The position numbers and the translations under genes were made by a program. From Ga0077527 sp964433345 (GTDB taxonomy: Bacteria > Pseudomonadota > Gammaproteobacteria > Burkholderiales > SG8-41): a stretch of 64,000 nucleotides of DNA. Positions 49,634 to 59,626 of this stretch are shown one piece after another. Numbering within the stretch: the first letter of the stretch is position 1; each line of letters opens with the position of its first letter. The stretch lies in NCBI GenBank assembly GCA_964433345.1, contig CAYSQJ010000006.1, positions 124,001-188,000 of the forward strand, given 5' to 3'. The notes beneath the pieces are model-generated. The model worked only from the letters and a program-made list of their open reading frames with translations, ran no database searches and was not told where the DNA came from.

Positions 49634-50440
49634 ATGAGTAAGAAAAAAGATACGACTGGATCGGTCACGCACACAAACGCGATCTCCAAGAAAACCTACA
49701 AGAACACCTTGCATAAGCTCCAGATTGAACTGGTCAAGCTGCAAAGGCACTTCATCGACTGCGATGACAAGATCCTGATTATTATGGAAGGCCGCGACGC
49801 CGCGGGAAAAGACGGAACGATCAAGCGCATAGTTCAGCATTTGAGCCCACGTGAAACACGTGTCGTCGCACTCGGCAAGCCTTCAGATCGAGACCGCACC
49901 TCATGGTATTTCCAGCGCTATGTCCCGCATCTGCCGGCCGCTCAGGAGCTCGTCGTTTTTAACCGCAGTTGGTACAACCGGGCCGGGGTTGAGCGTGTCA
50001 TGGGCTTCTGCAGCGAAGCTGAACATGAAGAGTTTATGGGATCGGTATCAAATTTTGAGAGCATGCTTGCCCGATCTGGTATCAAGCTCCTCAAATACTA
50101 TCTCGATATCACCAAGGCAGAGCAGAAAAGGCGCCTTGATGACCGCAAATCTGACCCGCTCAAGCAATGGAAAATCAGTCCAATAGATGATCAGGCGATC
50201 AAATATTGGAAAGCTTACAGCTTGGCCCGCAATGAAATGCTGGCACGAACGCACAATCCGATAACACCGTGGACTCTTGTGCGAGCCAATGACAAGCGAC
50301 TCGCGCGACTCAACATCATCAAAGATGTGCTCAATCGACTGCACTACGCAGACAAGGATGAGGAGCTGGTCCAGACAGATAAGCGAATCGTATTTGGCTA
50401 CGACACGTCAAATCTTGAAAACGGCCAGCTCGCGAAGTAA
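49634..50440 (+). CDS. ppk2: Polyphosphate kinase 2 (PPK2)
   Basis: A 268-residue enzyme from ATG 49634, eight bases after AAAGGAGGTT. The Walker A motif MEGRDAAGKDG lies at residues 51-61; further marks are VALGKPSDRDRTSWYFQRYV and NRSWYNRAGVERV. It transfers phosphate between polyphosphate and nucleoside di- or monophosphates, and this one-domain form is typical for regenerating ATP or GTP from polyphosphate. In the stress cluster it would supply energy without respiration. It stands 53 bases before the second P-type ATPase gene. Confidence 0.94.
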   Translation: MSKKKDTTGSVTHTNAISKKTYKNTLHKLQIELVKLQRHFIDCDDKILIIMEGRDAAGKDGTIKRIVQHLSPRETRVVALGKPSDRDRTSWYFQRYVPHLPAAQELVVFNRSWYNRAGVERVMGFCSEAEHEEFMGSVSNFESMLARSGIKLLKYYLDITKAEQKRRLDDRKSDPLKQWKISPIDDQAIKYWKAYSLARNEMLARTHNPITPWTLVRANDKRLARLNIIKDVLNRLHYADKDEELVQTDKRIVFGYDTSNLENGQLAK

Positions 50441-50492
50441 TCACCGGGAAAAGACAGTCATGTTGAACGCCACGAAAGCCAAAGGATCAGTC

Positions 50493-52907
50493 ATGAAAAC
50501 GAGCACTATTGAAGTGGGCGGAATGCTTTCCGCATTAAGTGGCCGGGGCGTGGAAAAGCGACTGAAGCTGCTAGCTGGCGTGAATCGTGCCGATGTCAAT
50601 TACGTCAATGGCAGCGCGACCGTGGCCTATGACGAGGCCGTGACGAACCTTGAGACAATCAAATCCAAGGTGCGCGAGTGCGGCTACCATTGCAGCGGAG
50701 AACTCGCGCCCAAGCATGTATGTGAGCCAGTGGATTCACCGATGCCCGCGACATCAACCTCTGCTACTACGCATACGGGGCATGGCGGGCACGCGCATCC
50801 GGTGTCTGCGCCGTCGATCCAGGTGAGCACGCACAAAGAACGCGAAAAACATTCCGAACACAGCGACATGGCGGCGCACGAAATGGGGCACGGCGCGGGC
50901 ATGGATATGAACGAAATGGCACGCGACATGCGCAATCGCTTCTTAATCTGCCTTGCTTTCACCATACCGATTTTCATCTATTCGCCCATGGGCGGAATTT
51001 TCGTTCCACCCGCCCCCCCCTTCAATTTGGATCTGAATCTGTGGCTGTTCATTCTTGCGACCATTGCCGTGATCTATCCAAGCTGGCCATTCTTTGTGGC
51101 TGCCTGGCGCGCGCTCAGGAACGGCGTCCTGAACATGGCAGTGTTGGTCGTACTCTCGGTTGGCACTGGTTATCTATTCAGCCTGGGCGCCACGTTCTTG
51201 TTCAAGGGTGTACAGTTTTTCGAGGCGGTAGCAGTGCTGCTGGTGTTCATCCTGCTGGGCCACTGGCTGGAAATGCGCGCCCGTGCGGGCGCCTCGGACG
51301 CTATCCGTTCTCTTATGGATCTCGCACCGCCAAAGGCGATGGTACTGCGCAATGGCGCCGAGCTGGAAATCCCCACCGCCGAGGTGCTGAAAGATGACGT
51401 GGTAGTGATCCGCCCGGGCAACAAGATCCCGGTGGACGGTGAGGTGCTCGAAGGCGATTCACAAGTCGACGAATCCATGCTCACTGGAGAGTCCATGCCG
51501 GTCGCGAAAAAACCTGGCGACAAGGTGATCGGCGCCACCATCAACAAAAGCGGGAGCTTCAAATACCGCGCAACCAAGGTCGGCGCCGATACTGCGCTTG
51601 CTCAGATTGTGAAACTGGTCCAGGAAGCGCAGAACTCGAAAGCGCCGGCGCAGTTGCTGGCTGATAAGGCATCACAGTGGTTGGTGGTTATCGCCATCAT
51701 CATTGGGCTTGCTACCTTCGGGGTATGGTTCTGGGGGCTGGGATCGACGCTGCTATTTGCAGTAACCCTCACCATTACCGTATTCGTCATCGCCTGTCCG
51801 GATGCCCTCGGCCTTGCTACTCCCATGGCTGTCATGGTGGGCACAGGTCTGGGTGCAAAAAATGGAATCCTCTTCAAGAATGCCTCAGCGCTTGAGGACG
51901 CAACCAGGCTGGACATAGTGGTATTCGACAAAACTGGCACCCTGACCATGGGTGAGCCACAAGTAGTAGAAGTTGTTGTCGCGAAAAACTCGAATCAGGA
52001 TGCCGTGCTCAGCTTGGCCGCAACGGTAGAGCAAGGCTCCGATCATCCACTGGCACAGGCGATCCAACGTCGTGCGGAGGGGTTGAAACTCGCATCACTC
52101 GCGAATTTCACCAACATCGAGGGCAAGGGTGCGAAAGCCGAGGTAAATGGAGAAACCGTCTTTCTCGGTAACCGCCGCTTGATGGATGAAGAGCAGATCG
52201 ACATGCTTGAACTGAAGGACGATGCCACTCGCCTTCAAGCTGCTGGTCAGACCGTCGTGCATATCGCACATGGCAATAAACTGTTAGGGCTGATCGCAAT
52301 CGCCGATGCGCCGCGCCCCACTGCTGCCGCGATGGTGAAAGCGATGCGCTCCCGTGGCGTTGAAGTCGCGATGCTGACCGGGGACAACGCCGGCACTGCC
52401 AAGCGTATCGCTCAGGAACTGGGCATTGAAATCGTTCTTGCTGATGTGTTACCCGGCCAGAAGGCTGCCAAGATCAAAGAACTGCAGACACAAGGAAAAA
52501 AAGTTGGCATGGTCGGCGATGGTGTGAACGATGCGCCCGCGCTGACGCAGGCAAACGTAGGTTTTGCCATTGGCGCCGGCACGGATGTCGCAATCGAAAG
52601 TGCGGACGTGGTACTCATGAAGAGCGATCCTTATGACGTACTCGGAGCCATCGAACTTTCTCGCGCCACACTGCGAAAGATGCACCAGAATCTGTTCTGG
52701 GCCGTGGCCTACAACGTGATTGCCTTTCCCTTGGCCGCGGGTGTGTTCTATCCGTTTGTCATCAGCCCGGAAGTGGCAGCGCTTGCCATGTCCGGAAGCT
52801 CGGCACTGGTGGCCATCAATGCCCTGTTATTGAAACGAACCAACCTGTCTGGTATCCGCTCACCAATACAACCAACGATTTCCCCTGAGGCCGCTCATGC
52901 CCATTAA
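50493..52907 (+). CDS. P1B-type ATPase with non-canonical metal motif (CPD) and degenerate HMA domain
   Basis: An 804-residue pump (ATG 50493 after AAAGGA; ATG 50460 is an alternative). The N-terminal HMA-like fold has GGMLSALSGRGVEK where Cys-x-x-Cys is expected, so both ligands are missing. A His/Met-rich linker follows (HTGHGGHAH, HEMGHGAGMDM). The transport helix has CPDALGLATP (435-444), so the second Cys of CPC is Asp. DKTGT, SDHP, GDGVNDAP, and the helix 7/8 residues YN and MSGSS of Cu pumps remain. It is probably an active ATPase with altered ion specificity or transport mode. It lies in the copZ/ppk2 run. Confidence 0.9.
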   Translation: MKTSTIEVGGMLSALSGRGVEKRLKLLAGVNRADVNYVNGSATVAYDEAVTNLETIKSKVRECGYHCSGELAPKHVCEPVDSPMPATSTSATTHTGHGGHAHPVSAPSIQVSTHKEREKHSEHSDMAAHEMGHGAGMDMNEMARDMRNRFLICLAFTIPIFIYSPMGGIFVPPAPPFNLDLNLWLFILATIAVIYPSWPFFVAAWRALRNGVLNMAVLVVLSVGTGYLFSLGATFLFKGVQFFEAVAVLLVFILLGHWLEMRARAGASDAIRSLMDLAPPKAMVLRNGAELEIPTAEVLKDDVVVIRPGNKIPVDGEVLEGDSQVDESMLTGESMPVAKKPGDKVIGATINKSGSFKYRATKVGADTALAQIVKLVQEAQNSKAPAQLLADKASQWLVVIAIIIGLATFGVWFWGLGSTLLFAVTLTITVFVIACPDALGLATPMAVMVGTGLGAKNGILFKNASALEDATRLDIVVFDKTGTLTMGEPQVVEVVVAKNSNQDAVLSLAATVEQGSDHPLAQAIQRRAEGLKLASLANFTNIEGKGAKAEVNGETVFLGNRRLMDEEQIDMLELKDDATRLQAAGQTVVHIAHGNKLLGLIAIADAPRPTAAAMVKAMRSRGVEVAMLTGDNAGTAKRIAQELGIEIVLADVLPGQKAAKIKELQTQGKKVGMVGDGVNDAPALTQANVGFAIGAGTDVAIESADVVLMKSDPYDVLGAIELSRATLRKMHQNLFWAVAYNVIAFPLAAGVFYPFVISPEVAALAMSGSSALVAINALLLKRTNLSGIRSPIQPTISPEAAHAH

Positions 52908-53074
52908 AAACCATAGCCTTGGCGTTGGTGCACTCATGGTAAGGAGCTACCCCTCCTTTCTTAAGAACGGTGCCCGCGAAATGCGTTCAGGACGAAGGCC
53001 CACCATGCATCGCCCACTCCGAGATTCTCTGCATTATGCAGTCCACACTCATCGCAGAAGCGTAGGGGGATGAT

Positions 53075-54826
53075 ATGGCACGTAGCAAAACCAAATCCAC
53101 AAAGAAAAAAACGCTTCCGGGACATGCACCAGACAATGCTGCGCATGAGCCGATAATCTCCCTGAGTCATGAAACCCAGCCGATTGCAAAACAGGCTGAT
53201 TTCGCGCGGGCTTACCAAGTCGATCTGTGGCAACGCAGTACACTGTTTCTCGACATCCTCCGTGAGCGAGCCAATAACATGCTGGCACACGAGCAAGCCG
53301 GCCTGCCCCCGCTGCTTGATTTCGAGTACGAAACCATACTCGACGCACGTCAATTCGAACATCCGGTCAATTACGCGCTACTGCGGATTACCGGCTCAGG
53401 AAACGATAAATTCGAAGATTGTGTCGATGAAAACAAGCGTCCGGTAATTGTCATTGATCCACGTGCCGGGCACGGCCCAGGGATCGGTGGCTTCAAGCGT
53501 GACTCCGAAGTCGGCATGGCACTGCATGAGGGTCACGCTGTTTATTTCGTAATATTTTTCCCCGAGCCCTGCCCGGGCCAAACGCTGGCCGACGTGCACC
53601 ACGCGCTGAGGCACTTCGTCGAGGAAGTCGGCCGCAGACATAATGGAACAGCACCCGTGCTCTATGGCAACTGCCAGGCCGGCTGGGCGGTCATTCTGCT
53701 CTCCGCGGACTGTGAAGGCACGGTGGGGCCCGCAGTGCTCAACGGCTCCCCCCTCTCCTACTGGGCGGGAGAAAGTGATGCCAACCCGATGCGCCTCGCC
53801 GGCGGGCTGACAGGCGGCGCCTGGATCGCACACTACCTGGCGGACCTTGGCAATGGCCGCTTCGATGGCGCATGGCTGGCGCAAAACTTCGAGAAACTCA
53901 ATCCTGCCAATACACTGTGGGACAAGAACTACAAGGTATTTGCCAACGTGGACTCGGAACGAGAACGGTTTCTGGAATTCGAACGCTGGTGGACCGGCTT
54001 TTACTTCCTGTCCCGCGAAGAGATCACTTCCATCGTGGAGAACCTGTTCATCGGCAACAAGCTGGAACAGGGACAGATGCGCATCTGTGAAGGCTGCGTG
54101 GTCGATCTCAAACGTATTCTAAACCCGATCGTCATTTTCGCGTCTCATGGAGACAACATCACTCCCCCACATCAGGCATTGAACTGGGTGCCTGCGGTGT
54201 ATCCCACTACGGAAGCATTAAAAACCGCAGGTCAGCGTATTGTTTATCTTATTAACTCACACGTCGGTCATCTCGGCATTTTTGTGTCCGCGAGCGTCGC
54301 CAAGCTCGAGCACCGGGCGATTCTCGAGAGCCTGGAGGAACTGGAAGCGCTGAAGCCCGGACTGTACGAGATGAAGATCAGCAACCCGACCAACGATCCC
54401 GACTGCCGCAAGCCGCAATATTCGGTGACTTTCGAGGAACGAAAAGTGGAGGACATCCGCTTCGATTATCCGCGCGCGGAGTTCGAAAAAGTGCGCAAAG
54501 TCTCCGAGTTCAACGAGAATCTATACAACACTTTCATCAGCCCGTGGGTGCGCGCGAGCGCGAATCCGATGACCGCAGAGTGGCTCAAATGGAGCCACCC
54601 CATGCGTACAAGCCGTTACCTGTTCTCTGAGAAGTTCAATCCCTGGATGGCCGGAATCGCGGCACTAGCGCCATGGGTCCGTGAACACCGCCACAGCGTT
54701 GCCGAAGACAATCCGTTGCTCGTCCGCGAGCGGGAATTTAGCCAGCAGATCTCGACCGGGCTGGACAGCTACCGCAAACACAGGGACGAAGTGACCGAGG
54801 CAGTCTTCAAGTGGCTATACGGTTGA
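53075..54826 (+). CDS. DUF3141 PhaC-like alpha/beta hydrolase
   Basis: A 583-residue protein of the DUF3141 family. The nucleophile elbow is YGNCQAGW with Cys200, as in the G-x-C-x-G/A-G lipase-like box of polyhydroxyalkanoate synthases. The triad is completed by Asp in SHGDNITPP and His in NSHVGHLG. Relation to PhaC is by motif and fold; activity is not known. The gene is preceded by GGGGGATG. Together with thiolase and acetyl-CoA sources it may act on hydroxyacyl-CoA or a related polyester. Confidence 0.87.
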   Translation: MARSKTKSTKKKTLPGHAPDNAAHEPIISLSHETQPIAKQADFARAYQVDLWQRSTLFLDILRERANNMLAHEQAGLPPLLDFEYETILDARQFEHPVNYALLRITGSGNDKFEDCVDENKRPVIVIDPRAGHGPGIGGFKRDSEVGMALHEGHAVYFVIFFPEPCPGQTLADVHHALRHFVEEVGRRHNGTAPVLYGNCQAGWAVILLSADCEGTVGPAVLNGSPLSYWAGESDANPMRLAGGLTGGAWIAHYLADLGNGRFDGAWLAQNFEKLNPANTLWDKNYKVFANVDSERERFLEFERWWTGFYFLSREEITSIVENLFIGNKLEQGQMRICEGCVVDLKRILNPIVIFASHGDNITPPHQALNWVPAVYPTTEALKTAGQRIVYLINSHVGHLGIFVSASVAKLEHRAILESLEELEALKPGLYEMKISNPTNDPDCRKPQYSVTFEERKVEDIRFDYPRAEFEKVRKVSEFNENLYNTFISPWVRASANPMTAEWLKWSHPMRTSRYLFSEKFNPWMAGIAALAPWVREHRHSVAEDNPLLVREREFSQQISTGLDSYRKHRDEVTEAVFKWLYG

Positions 54827-55098
54827 TGCTGGCTGCTCTTAATCATCTAGGACATAAATGCAGTTTTACCGAGCTTCGTCAAAACCCTTACGCATAGGAA
54901 ACGAACCATCACTACTTACGACTCCGAACCCGATGCATCCGACCACACTCAGGCGTTTTCAAGGCCATCTGCTGACGCGCTGCGGTACCAAACAGATTGG
55001 CGATTTCATTGAACGCACCGCGTCAATCAGCGTAGCGTCGTGAGCCAGGAAATATTTTTGATTGTGATAACAGGCAATTTACGATAAAGGCGAAAAAC

Positions 55099-55695
55099 AT
55101 GGATACCACCCTCATAGTCATACTGGTTGTCGTCGCGTTGCTAGTTTTTTACGTGATAGCGATTTTTAACCAATTGGTCGCTCTTAAAAATAGATACCAG
55201 AATGCCTTTGCGCAAATCGAGGTACAGCTCAAACGCCGCTACGATCTGATTCCAAACCTTGTCGAGACCGCCAAGGGTTACATCAAGCACGAGCGCGAAA
55301 CCTTGGAATCTGTGGTCGCGGCACGCAATGAGGCATCCAGCATGTTGTCTAATGCTGCCGCGGCGCCAGGCGACGCCGCGGCGATGAAGGGGCTGATCGG
55401 CGCCGAAGGCAAGCTGTCCGGCGCCATGATGAATTTTAGAATGGTGATGGAGGCCTACCCGGATCTCAAGGCCAGTCAGAATATGCTGCAGTTAAGCGAG
55501 CAACTGACCAGCACTGAAAATAAGGTGTCCTTCGCCCGGCAGGCCTTCAATGATCAGGTGATGGCCTATAACATCTATAAACAGTCATTCCCGCCGGTTT
55601 TCTTTGCCCCAATGTTTGGCCACGCGCAGGATGCGGTGTTATTGGAATTTGAAGACAGCGCAGCCATACAGGCTGCGCCGAAAGTCTCGTTTTGA
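55099..55695 (+). CDS. lemA: LemA family protein
   Basis: A 198-residue protein with one N-terminal membrane helix, extracytoplasmic orientation likely, and the LemA signature FNQLVALKNRYQNAFAQIEV...QLKRRYDLIPNLVETAKGY. Helical bundle of unknown biochemical role. It precedes the HtpX-like protease gene by 28 bases, a neighbour pair seen in many bacteria. From 54827 to 55098 no gene is visible. Confidence 0.93.
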   Translation: MDTTLIVILVVVALLVFYVIAIFNQLVALKNRYQNAFAQIEVQLKRRYDLIPNLVETAKGYIKHERETLESVVAARNEASSMLSNAAAAPGDAAAMKGLIGAEGKLSGAMMNFRMVMEAYPDLKASQNMLQLSEQLTSTENKVSFARQAFNDQVMAYNIYKQSFPPVFFAPMFGHAQDAVLLEFEDSAAIQAAPKVSF

Positions 55696-55723
55696 CCATG
55701 GCTGACCGCCTGGCGGTTAAACG

Positions 55724-57664
55724 ATGAATTTCTTTGAGTCGCAAGACCGTGTACGTAAGAACACGACGCTTCTCGTCGTCCTGTTTGCTCTTGCCGTGAT
55801 CGCCTTGATCATCATGGCCAATGTATTGATCATGATCGTGTTTGGTTTTATAGATAGTCAGCAATTGCGTGATGGCGAGACATTGATCCGGCAAATGGAT
55901 TGGCAATCCTTTGCCGCTGTAGGCGCCGGCGTCAGTGTTGTTGTCCTCGCGGGCAGTCTCTACAAGATCATGGCTCTATCCGCGGGTGGCAAGATTGTTG
56001 CGGAATCGCTCGGTGGGCAATTGATTCCACGCAATACCCAAGATCTCAAGCAACGCAAACTGTTAAATGTGGTGGAGGAAATGGCCATTGCTTCCGGCAC
56101 GCCCGCGCCGCCGGTTTATCTGCTTGCGAATGAACAAGGTATTAACGCCTTTGCCGCGGGATTGACGCCGCGCGATGCGGTCATCGGTGTTACCCAGGGG
56201 GCCATCGACCGTTTGAGCCGCGATCAGCTGCAAGGCGTTATTGCTCATGAGTTCAGTCATATTTTCAACGGTGACATGCGGCTCAACATCCGCTTGATGG
56301 GCGCGCTGAACGGCATCCTGATCCTGGGCATTCTTGGCTATTACCTGCTGTACTCATCGTCATTTTCGGGGCGCCGACGCGGCAATGACAAAGGCGGAGC
56401 TGCGATATTGGCACTCGCCGTCGGATTGATGGTCATTGGTTATGCAGGCACTTTTTTCGGCGCCCTGATAAAGGCCTCGGTGAACCGGCAACGGGAATAC
56501 CTGGCAGACGCCTCCGCTGTTCAGTTTACGCGCAACCCTGACGGGCTTGCTGGCGCATTGAAAAGAATCGGAGGGTGGGAGTCTGGTTCAAAAGTGGAGA
56601 ACCCCGGCGCGCCCGAAATAAGCCATGCCTTTTTTGCCGAGGGAATATCGGGTGCCATGCAGTGGTTGTCCGCCACGCACCCCCCCCTGACAAAACGCAT
56701 TCTTCGAATTGATCCTCGTTGGGACGGCAAGTTCGATTACTCCGACCCGCCAGCTGCAGTTCCGGATGCGAAACATAGCAGTGCATCGGAGACCATTACG
56801 CGCCCGACCATTGCCAAAGAGGCCTTGGCGGTGGCCGCTGGCGCAGCGATTGCCGATGTCATGACTGCGATGGATCAAATCGGCAATCCTAAACAGGAAG
56901 CAGTCGATTACGCCCGCTCGCTGCTGTCAGAGTTGCCCACGGTCATCAAGGAGGCCGCGCGAGAGCCCTACGGCGCCCGAGCTGTCGCCTATTCCATGGC
57001 GCTTGACAAGGGACAAGAGGTCCGCGCCAGACAATTGAAGCAACTACAAGCTCATGCTGATCCGCATGTGTACGCATTGACACTCACGTTAATGCCACAG
57101 ACGGATGAGCTGGATAGCAAGTTTCGTCTGCCGATCATTGATATCGCCATCCCGGCGCTAAAGCAATTGGCGCTCAGTCAGTACCAATTGTTCCGGGGAA
57201 ATCTGATCGCGTTGATCGAAATGGACTCCAGGGTTGACCTGCTGGAGTGGTCATTGCAGAAGATCCTGTTCAACCATCTCGACGGGCATTTTTTCAAACT
57301 GGAGCCCATGAAAGCGCGCTACTCCGAGCCAAGACAACTGGAGAAAGAAATTGCCCTGGTACTTTCGATGATGGCTCATGTTGGCGCTCAGGATCAAAGC
57401 GGCACGGAAAAAGCATTTGCTGCGGCCGTCGAAACCCTGGGGGCAGGCGAACTTGCGATGCTGGCGAAAGATCAAATAAGGATTTCCGATCTGGATGCGG
57501 CCTTGGAGAAACTGGATCAATTAAAACCGTTGGCGAAATCCAGATTGCTCAAAGCGTGTGTCGCAAGCATCTGGCGGGATCAGAAAGTAACGGCGGTCGA
57601 ATTAGAGGTATTCCGCGCCTTTGCAAGCGTTCTGGATTGCCCTATCCCGTTGGGGATGGTGTGA
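55724..57664 (+). CDS. HtpX-like M48 membrane metalloprotease with long C-terminal extension
   Basis: A 646-residue protein. Two N-terminal helices, then the zinc motif VIAHEFSHIFNGD with the third ligand in QREYLADASAV, are typical of M48/HtpX. The catalytic part ends near residue 340. A further 300 residues (helical, Lys/Glu-rich, with repeated ALxLxL patterns) are not found in HtpX of E. coli (about 290 residues). It probably cleaves misfolded membrane proteins; the LemA neighbour may assist. The function of the extension is unknown. Confidence 0.9.
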   Translation: MNFFESQDRVRKNTTLLVVLFALAVIALIIMANVLIMIVFGFIDSQQLRDGETLIRQMDWQSFAAVGAGVSVVVLAGSLYKIMALSAGGKIVAESLGGQLIPRNTQDLKQRKLLNVVEEMAIASGTPAPPVYLLANEQGINAFAAGLTPRDAVIGVTQGAIDRLSRDQLQGVIAHEFSHIFNGDMRLNIRLMGALNGILILGILGYYLLYSSSFSGRRRGNDKGGAAILALAVGLMVIGYAGTFFGALIKASVNRQREYLADASAVQFTRNPDGLAGALKRIGGWESGSKVENPGAPEISHAFFAEGISGAMQWLSATHPPLTKRILRIDPRWDGKFDYSDPPAAVPDAKHSSASETITRPTIAKEALAVAAGAAIADVMTAMDQIGNPKQEAVDYARSLLSELPTVIKEAAREPYGARAVAYSMALDKGQEVRARQLKQLQAHADPHVYALTLTLMPQTDELDSKFRLPIIDIAIPALKQLALSQYQLFRGNLIALIEMDSRVDLLEWSLQKILFNHLDGHFFKLEPMKARYSEPRQLEKEIALVLSMMAHVGAQDQSGTEKAFAAAVETLGAGELAMLAKDQIRISDLDAALEKLDQLKPLAKSRLLKACVASIWRDQKVTAVELEVFRAFASVLDCPIPLGMV

Positions 57665-57813
57665 CAAGAATATGACTTTTGTCTGCCCAATCGCCGTTCT
57701 CCCGCCGAGTAACTACGACGCCGTCTTCTTCGACTGGGCCAATATGCTGGCAGGGGGCATCCGAGCGCCGCATCGACGGTCGGACCAGCGCTGTCCATTT
57801 GTTGCTTGAGACC

Positions 57814-58977
57814 ATGGACATCCAAATTCCCCGTCAATTCGTGCCCAATGCTGCCACTGCGAGCGGTTGTCGCGTCACCCCTGTGAGCGATGCTACGGAG
57901 CAGCCGTCCGCGCCGACAAAGGTCGAGCTGTTCACGGAAGGCGATGCACTTTACGCGGCAATGCTCGCGTCAATTCGTACAGCCCGCCACGCGGTGCGCA
58001 TGGAAAGCTACATTTTCGCCAGCGATGAGATTGGATGGCAATTCGCTGAGGCGCTGGCCGAGCGCGCCGAAGCGGGCCTTGATGTGCGGCTGCACCTGGA
58101 CGCTGCCGGCGCATGGCGCAGCTCGTCGTTTGCGCTGCAGCGCCACCTGCGCGAACGGGGCGTACGCGTGCGATGGTTCCATCGCTGGAGCTGGCGCCAA
58201 CCGCTGCGTTACAACCGCCGCAATCACCGCAAGCTGCTGGTGGTCGATGAGCGCGTCGCCTACGTCGGCGGATTCAATATCCACCGGGAAAGTTCACACC
58301 GACTTTACGGCACGGCGCGATGGCGGGATACCCACGCCGAACTCTCGGGCCCGCTGGTGGACGACGCTGCGAAGTTATTTGACGCGTTCTGGCGAGGACA
58401 TCGACGCTGGACACCGGCGCAGCACGGGGAACACGCAATCAGCCTGGTCTCGAACCACACGCGCAGTTGCCGGCGCCGCATCCGCTGCCTGTATTCGGAT
58501 GCGTTCGCGGACGCGCGCGAACGCATCTATCTGACGACACCGTACTTTGTTCCGGACATGCTCATGCAGCAGCGCCTGATGAAGGCGGCGCGCCGTGGCG
58601 TCGATGTACGGCTGCTGGTGCCTTCCAGAAGCGACGTGCCGATCACGCGCTGGGCAGCGCGCGCCTTTTACGCGGCGCTGATGGCGGCCGGTGTCCGCGT
58701 CTACGAGTACCTGCCGCGCATGCTGCACGCTAAAACAGTTCTGATCGACGGGCAATGGGCGGCGCTCGGAACCGCGAATTTCGACTACCGCAGCTTCTTT
58801 GTGAATTACGAACTGGTTCTTAGCGTGTACGAGCCGGGCTTCTGTGCATTGCTAGAGCGGCAGTTTCATGCCGATCTGACCGAGTCATCCCCGGTTTCGG
58901 CTGGACGCTGGGCCGGGCGGCGCTGGTGGCAGCGGTTGCTAGAAGGTATTGGCTGGACGATGCGGCGCTGGCTATGA
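57814..58977 (+). CDS. clsB: Cardiolipin synthase B-like phospholipase D family protein
   Basis: A 387-residue enzyme with two HKD motifs: HRKLLVVDERVAYVGGFN and HAKTVLIDGQWAALGTANFD. ATG 57814 is used; a longer frame from 57679 has no signal or domain before it. It condenses phospholipids to cardiolipin. Basic and Arg-rich patches (RRRIRCL, RWAGRRWWQRL) fit membrane binding. It stands in the envelope-stress part of the cluster. A degenerate copy of its first HKD block lies 1.4 kb downstream. Confidence 0.92.
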   Translation: MDIQIPRQFVPNAATASGCRVTPVSDATEQPSAPTKVELFTEGDALYAAMLASIRTARHAVRMESYIFASDEIGWQFAEALAERAEAGLDVRLHLDAAGAWRSSSFALQRHLRERGVRVRWFHRWSWRQPLRYNRRNHRKLLVVDERVAYVGGFNIHRESSHRLYGTARWRDTHAELSGPLVDDAAKLFDAFWRGHRRWTPAQHGEHAISLVSNHTRSCRRRIRCLYSDAFADARERIYLTTPYFVPDMLMQQRLMKAARRGVDVRLLVPSRSDVPITRWAARAFYAALMAAGVRVYEYLPRMLHAKTVLIDGQWAALGTANFDYRSFFVNYELVLSVYEPGFCALLERQFHADLTESSPVSAGRWAGRRWWQRLLEGIGWTMRRWL

Positions 58978-59039
58978 CCGGGCAGATCCTCGCCGTACCC
59001 AATATCGGCCTTCTTTACCCGCCGTCTGGAGGAACTCCC

Positions 59040-59498
59040 ATGCTTGACATCATTATCGTGTCCGTACTCGCTGTCGTTGCGACGTCGTTATTTCACTTTT
59101 CGGTGCTGAAATGGCTTTCCGGAGGCATGGCTCGCATCCGGATGTCGGCGAGGATCCGGACCCTAGTGATCGTATTGGCGGCAATGGCCGCGCACATCCC
59201 CGAGGTTGTGCTCTATGCCGTGGCCTACTGGATCTCGATCGACGTCTTCGCGCTCGGACGCTTCGGCGGTCTGGCAGTGGAGCGCCCTCTCGATTATTTG
59301 TACTTCTCCTCCGTCACCTACACCTCTCTGGGCCTCGGGGACGTGTTTCCGCTGGGTCACGTGCGCTTTCTGGCCGGCGTGGAGGCGCTCAACGGGCTAC
59401 TTCTGATTGCCTGGTCTGGCTCGTTCATCTACTTGGCCATGGGCCGGCTCTGGCCGTGGCAGACATGCGCAGTTCCGGTTCGGAGTGCGCGTGGTTGA
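59040..59498 (+). CDS. Two-helix ion-channel-like membrane protein
   Basis: A 152-residue protein from ATG 59040 after TGGAGGAA. It has about four hydrophobic segments and a pore-like motif SVTYTSLGLGDVFPLG, related to the TVGYGD filter of K+ channels but with LGLGD. This fits the Ion_trans_2 fold. It might conduct K+ or another cation. The end is followed by noncoding sequence with a cls remnant. Confidence 0.8.
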   Translation: MLDIIIVSVLAVVATSLFHFSVLKWLSGGMARIRMSARIRTLVIVLAAMAAHIPEVVLYAVAYWISIDVFALGRFGGLAVERPLDYLYFSSVTYTSLGLGDVFPLGHVRFLAGVEALNGLLLIAWSGSFIYLAMGRLWPWQTCAVPVRSARG

Positions 59499-59626
59499 CC
59501 TCGCGGCACCAGATGCAAAGCGAGCGCCGAATCGCGTTTCGCAACGGCCACACCTTCGCTTGTCTGGCGTTCGGTACGCCAAGCGGCGGCGCCACCTGTG
59601 TGATCGTGGTGTTCGCATGCGATGCG

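Noticed and set aside
55055..55068. FNR-like TTGAT-TGTG-ATAAC before lemA
   Set aside because: Two of five bases in the second half differ from ATCAA; too weak to call.
57672..57809. Short frame after the htpX-like gene (MTFVCPIAVLPPSNYDAVFFDW...)
   Set aside because: It has a faint HAD-like start but is only 45 codons, with no ribosome-binding site and no conserved motif after that; not supportable.
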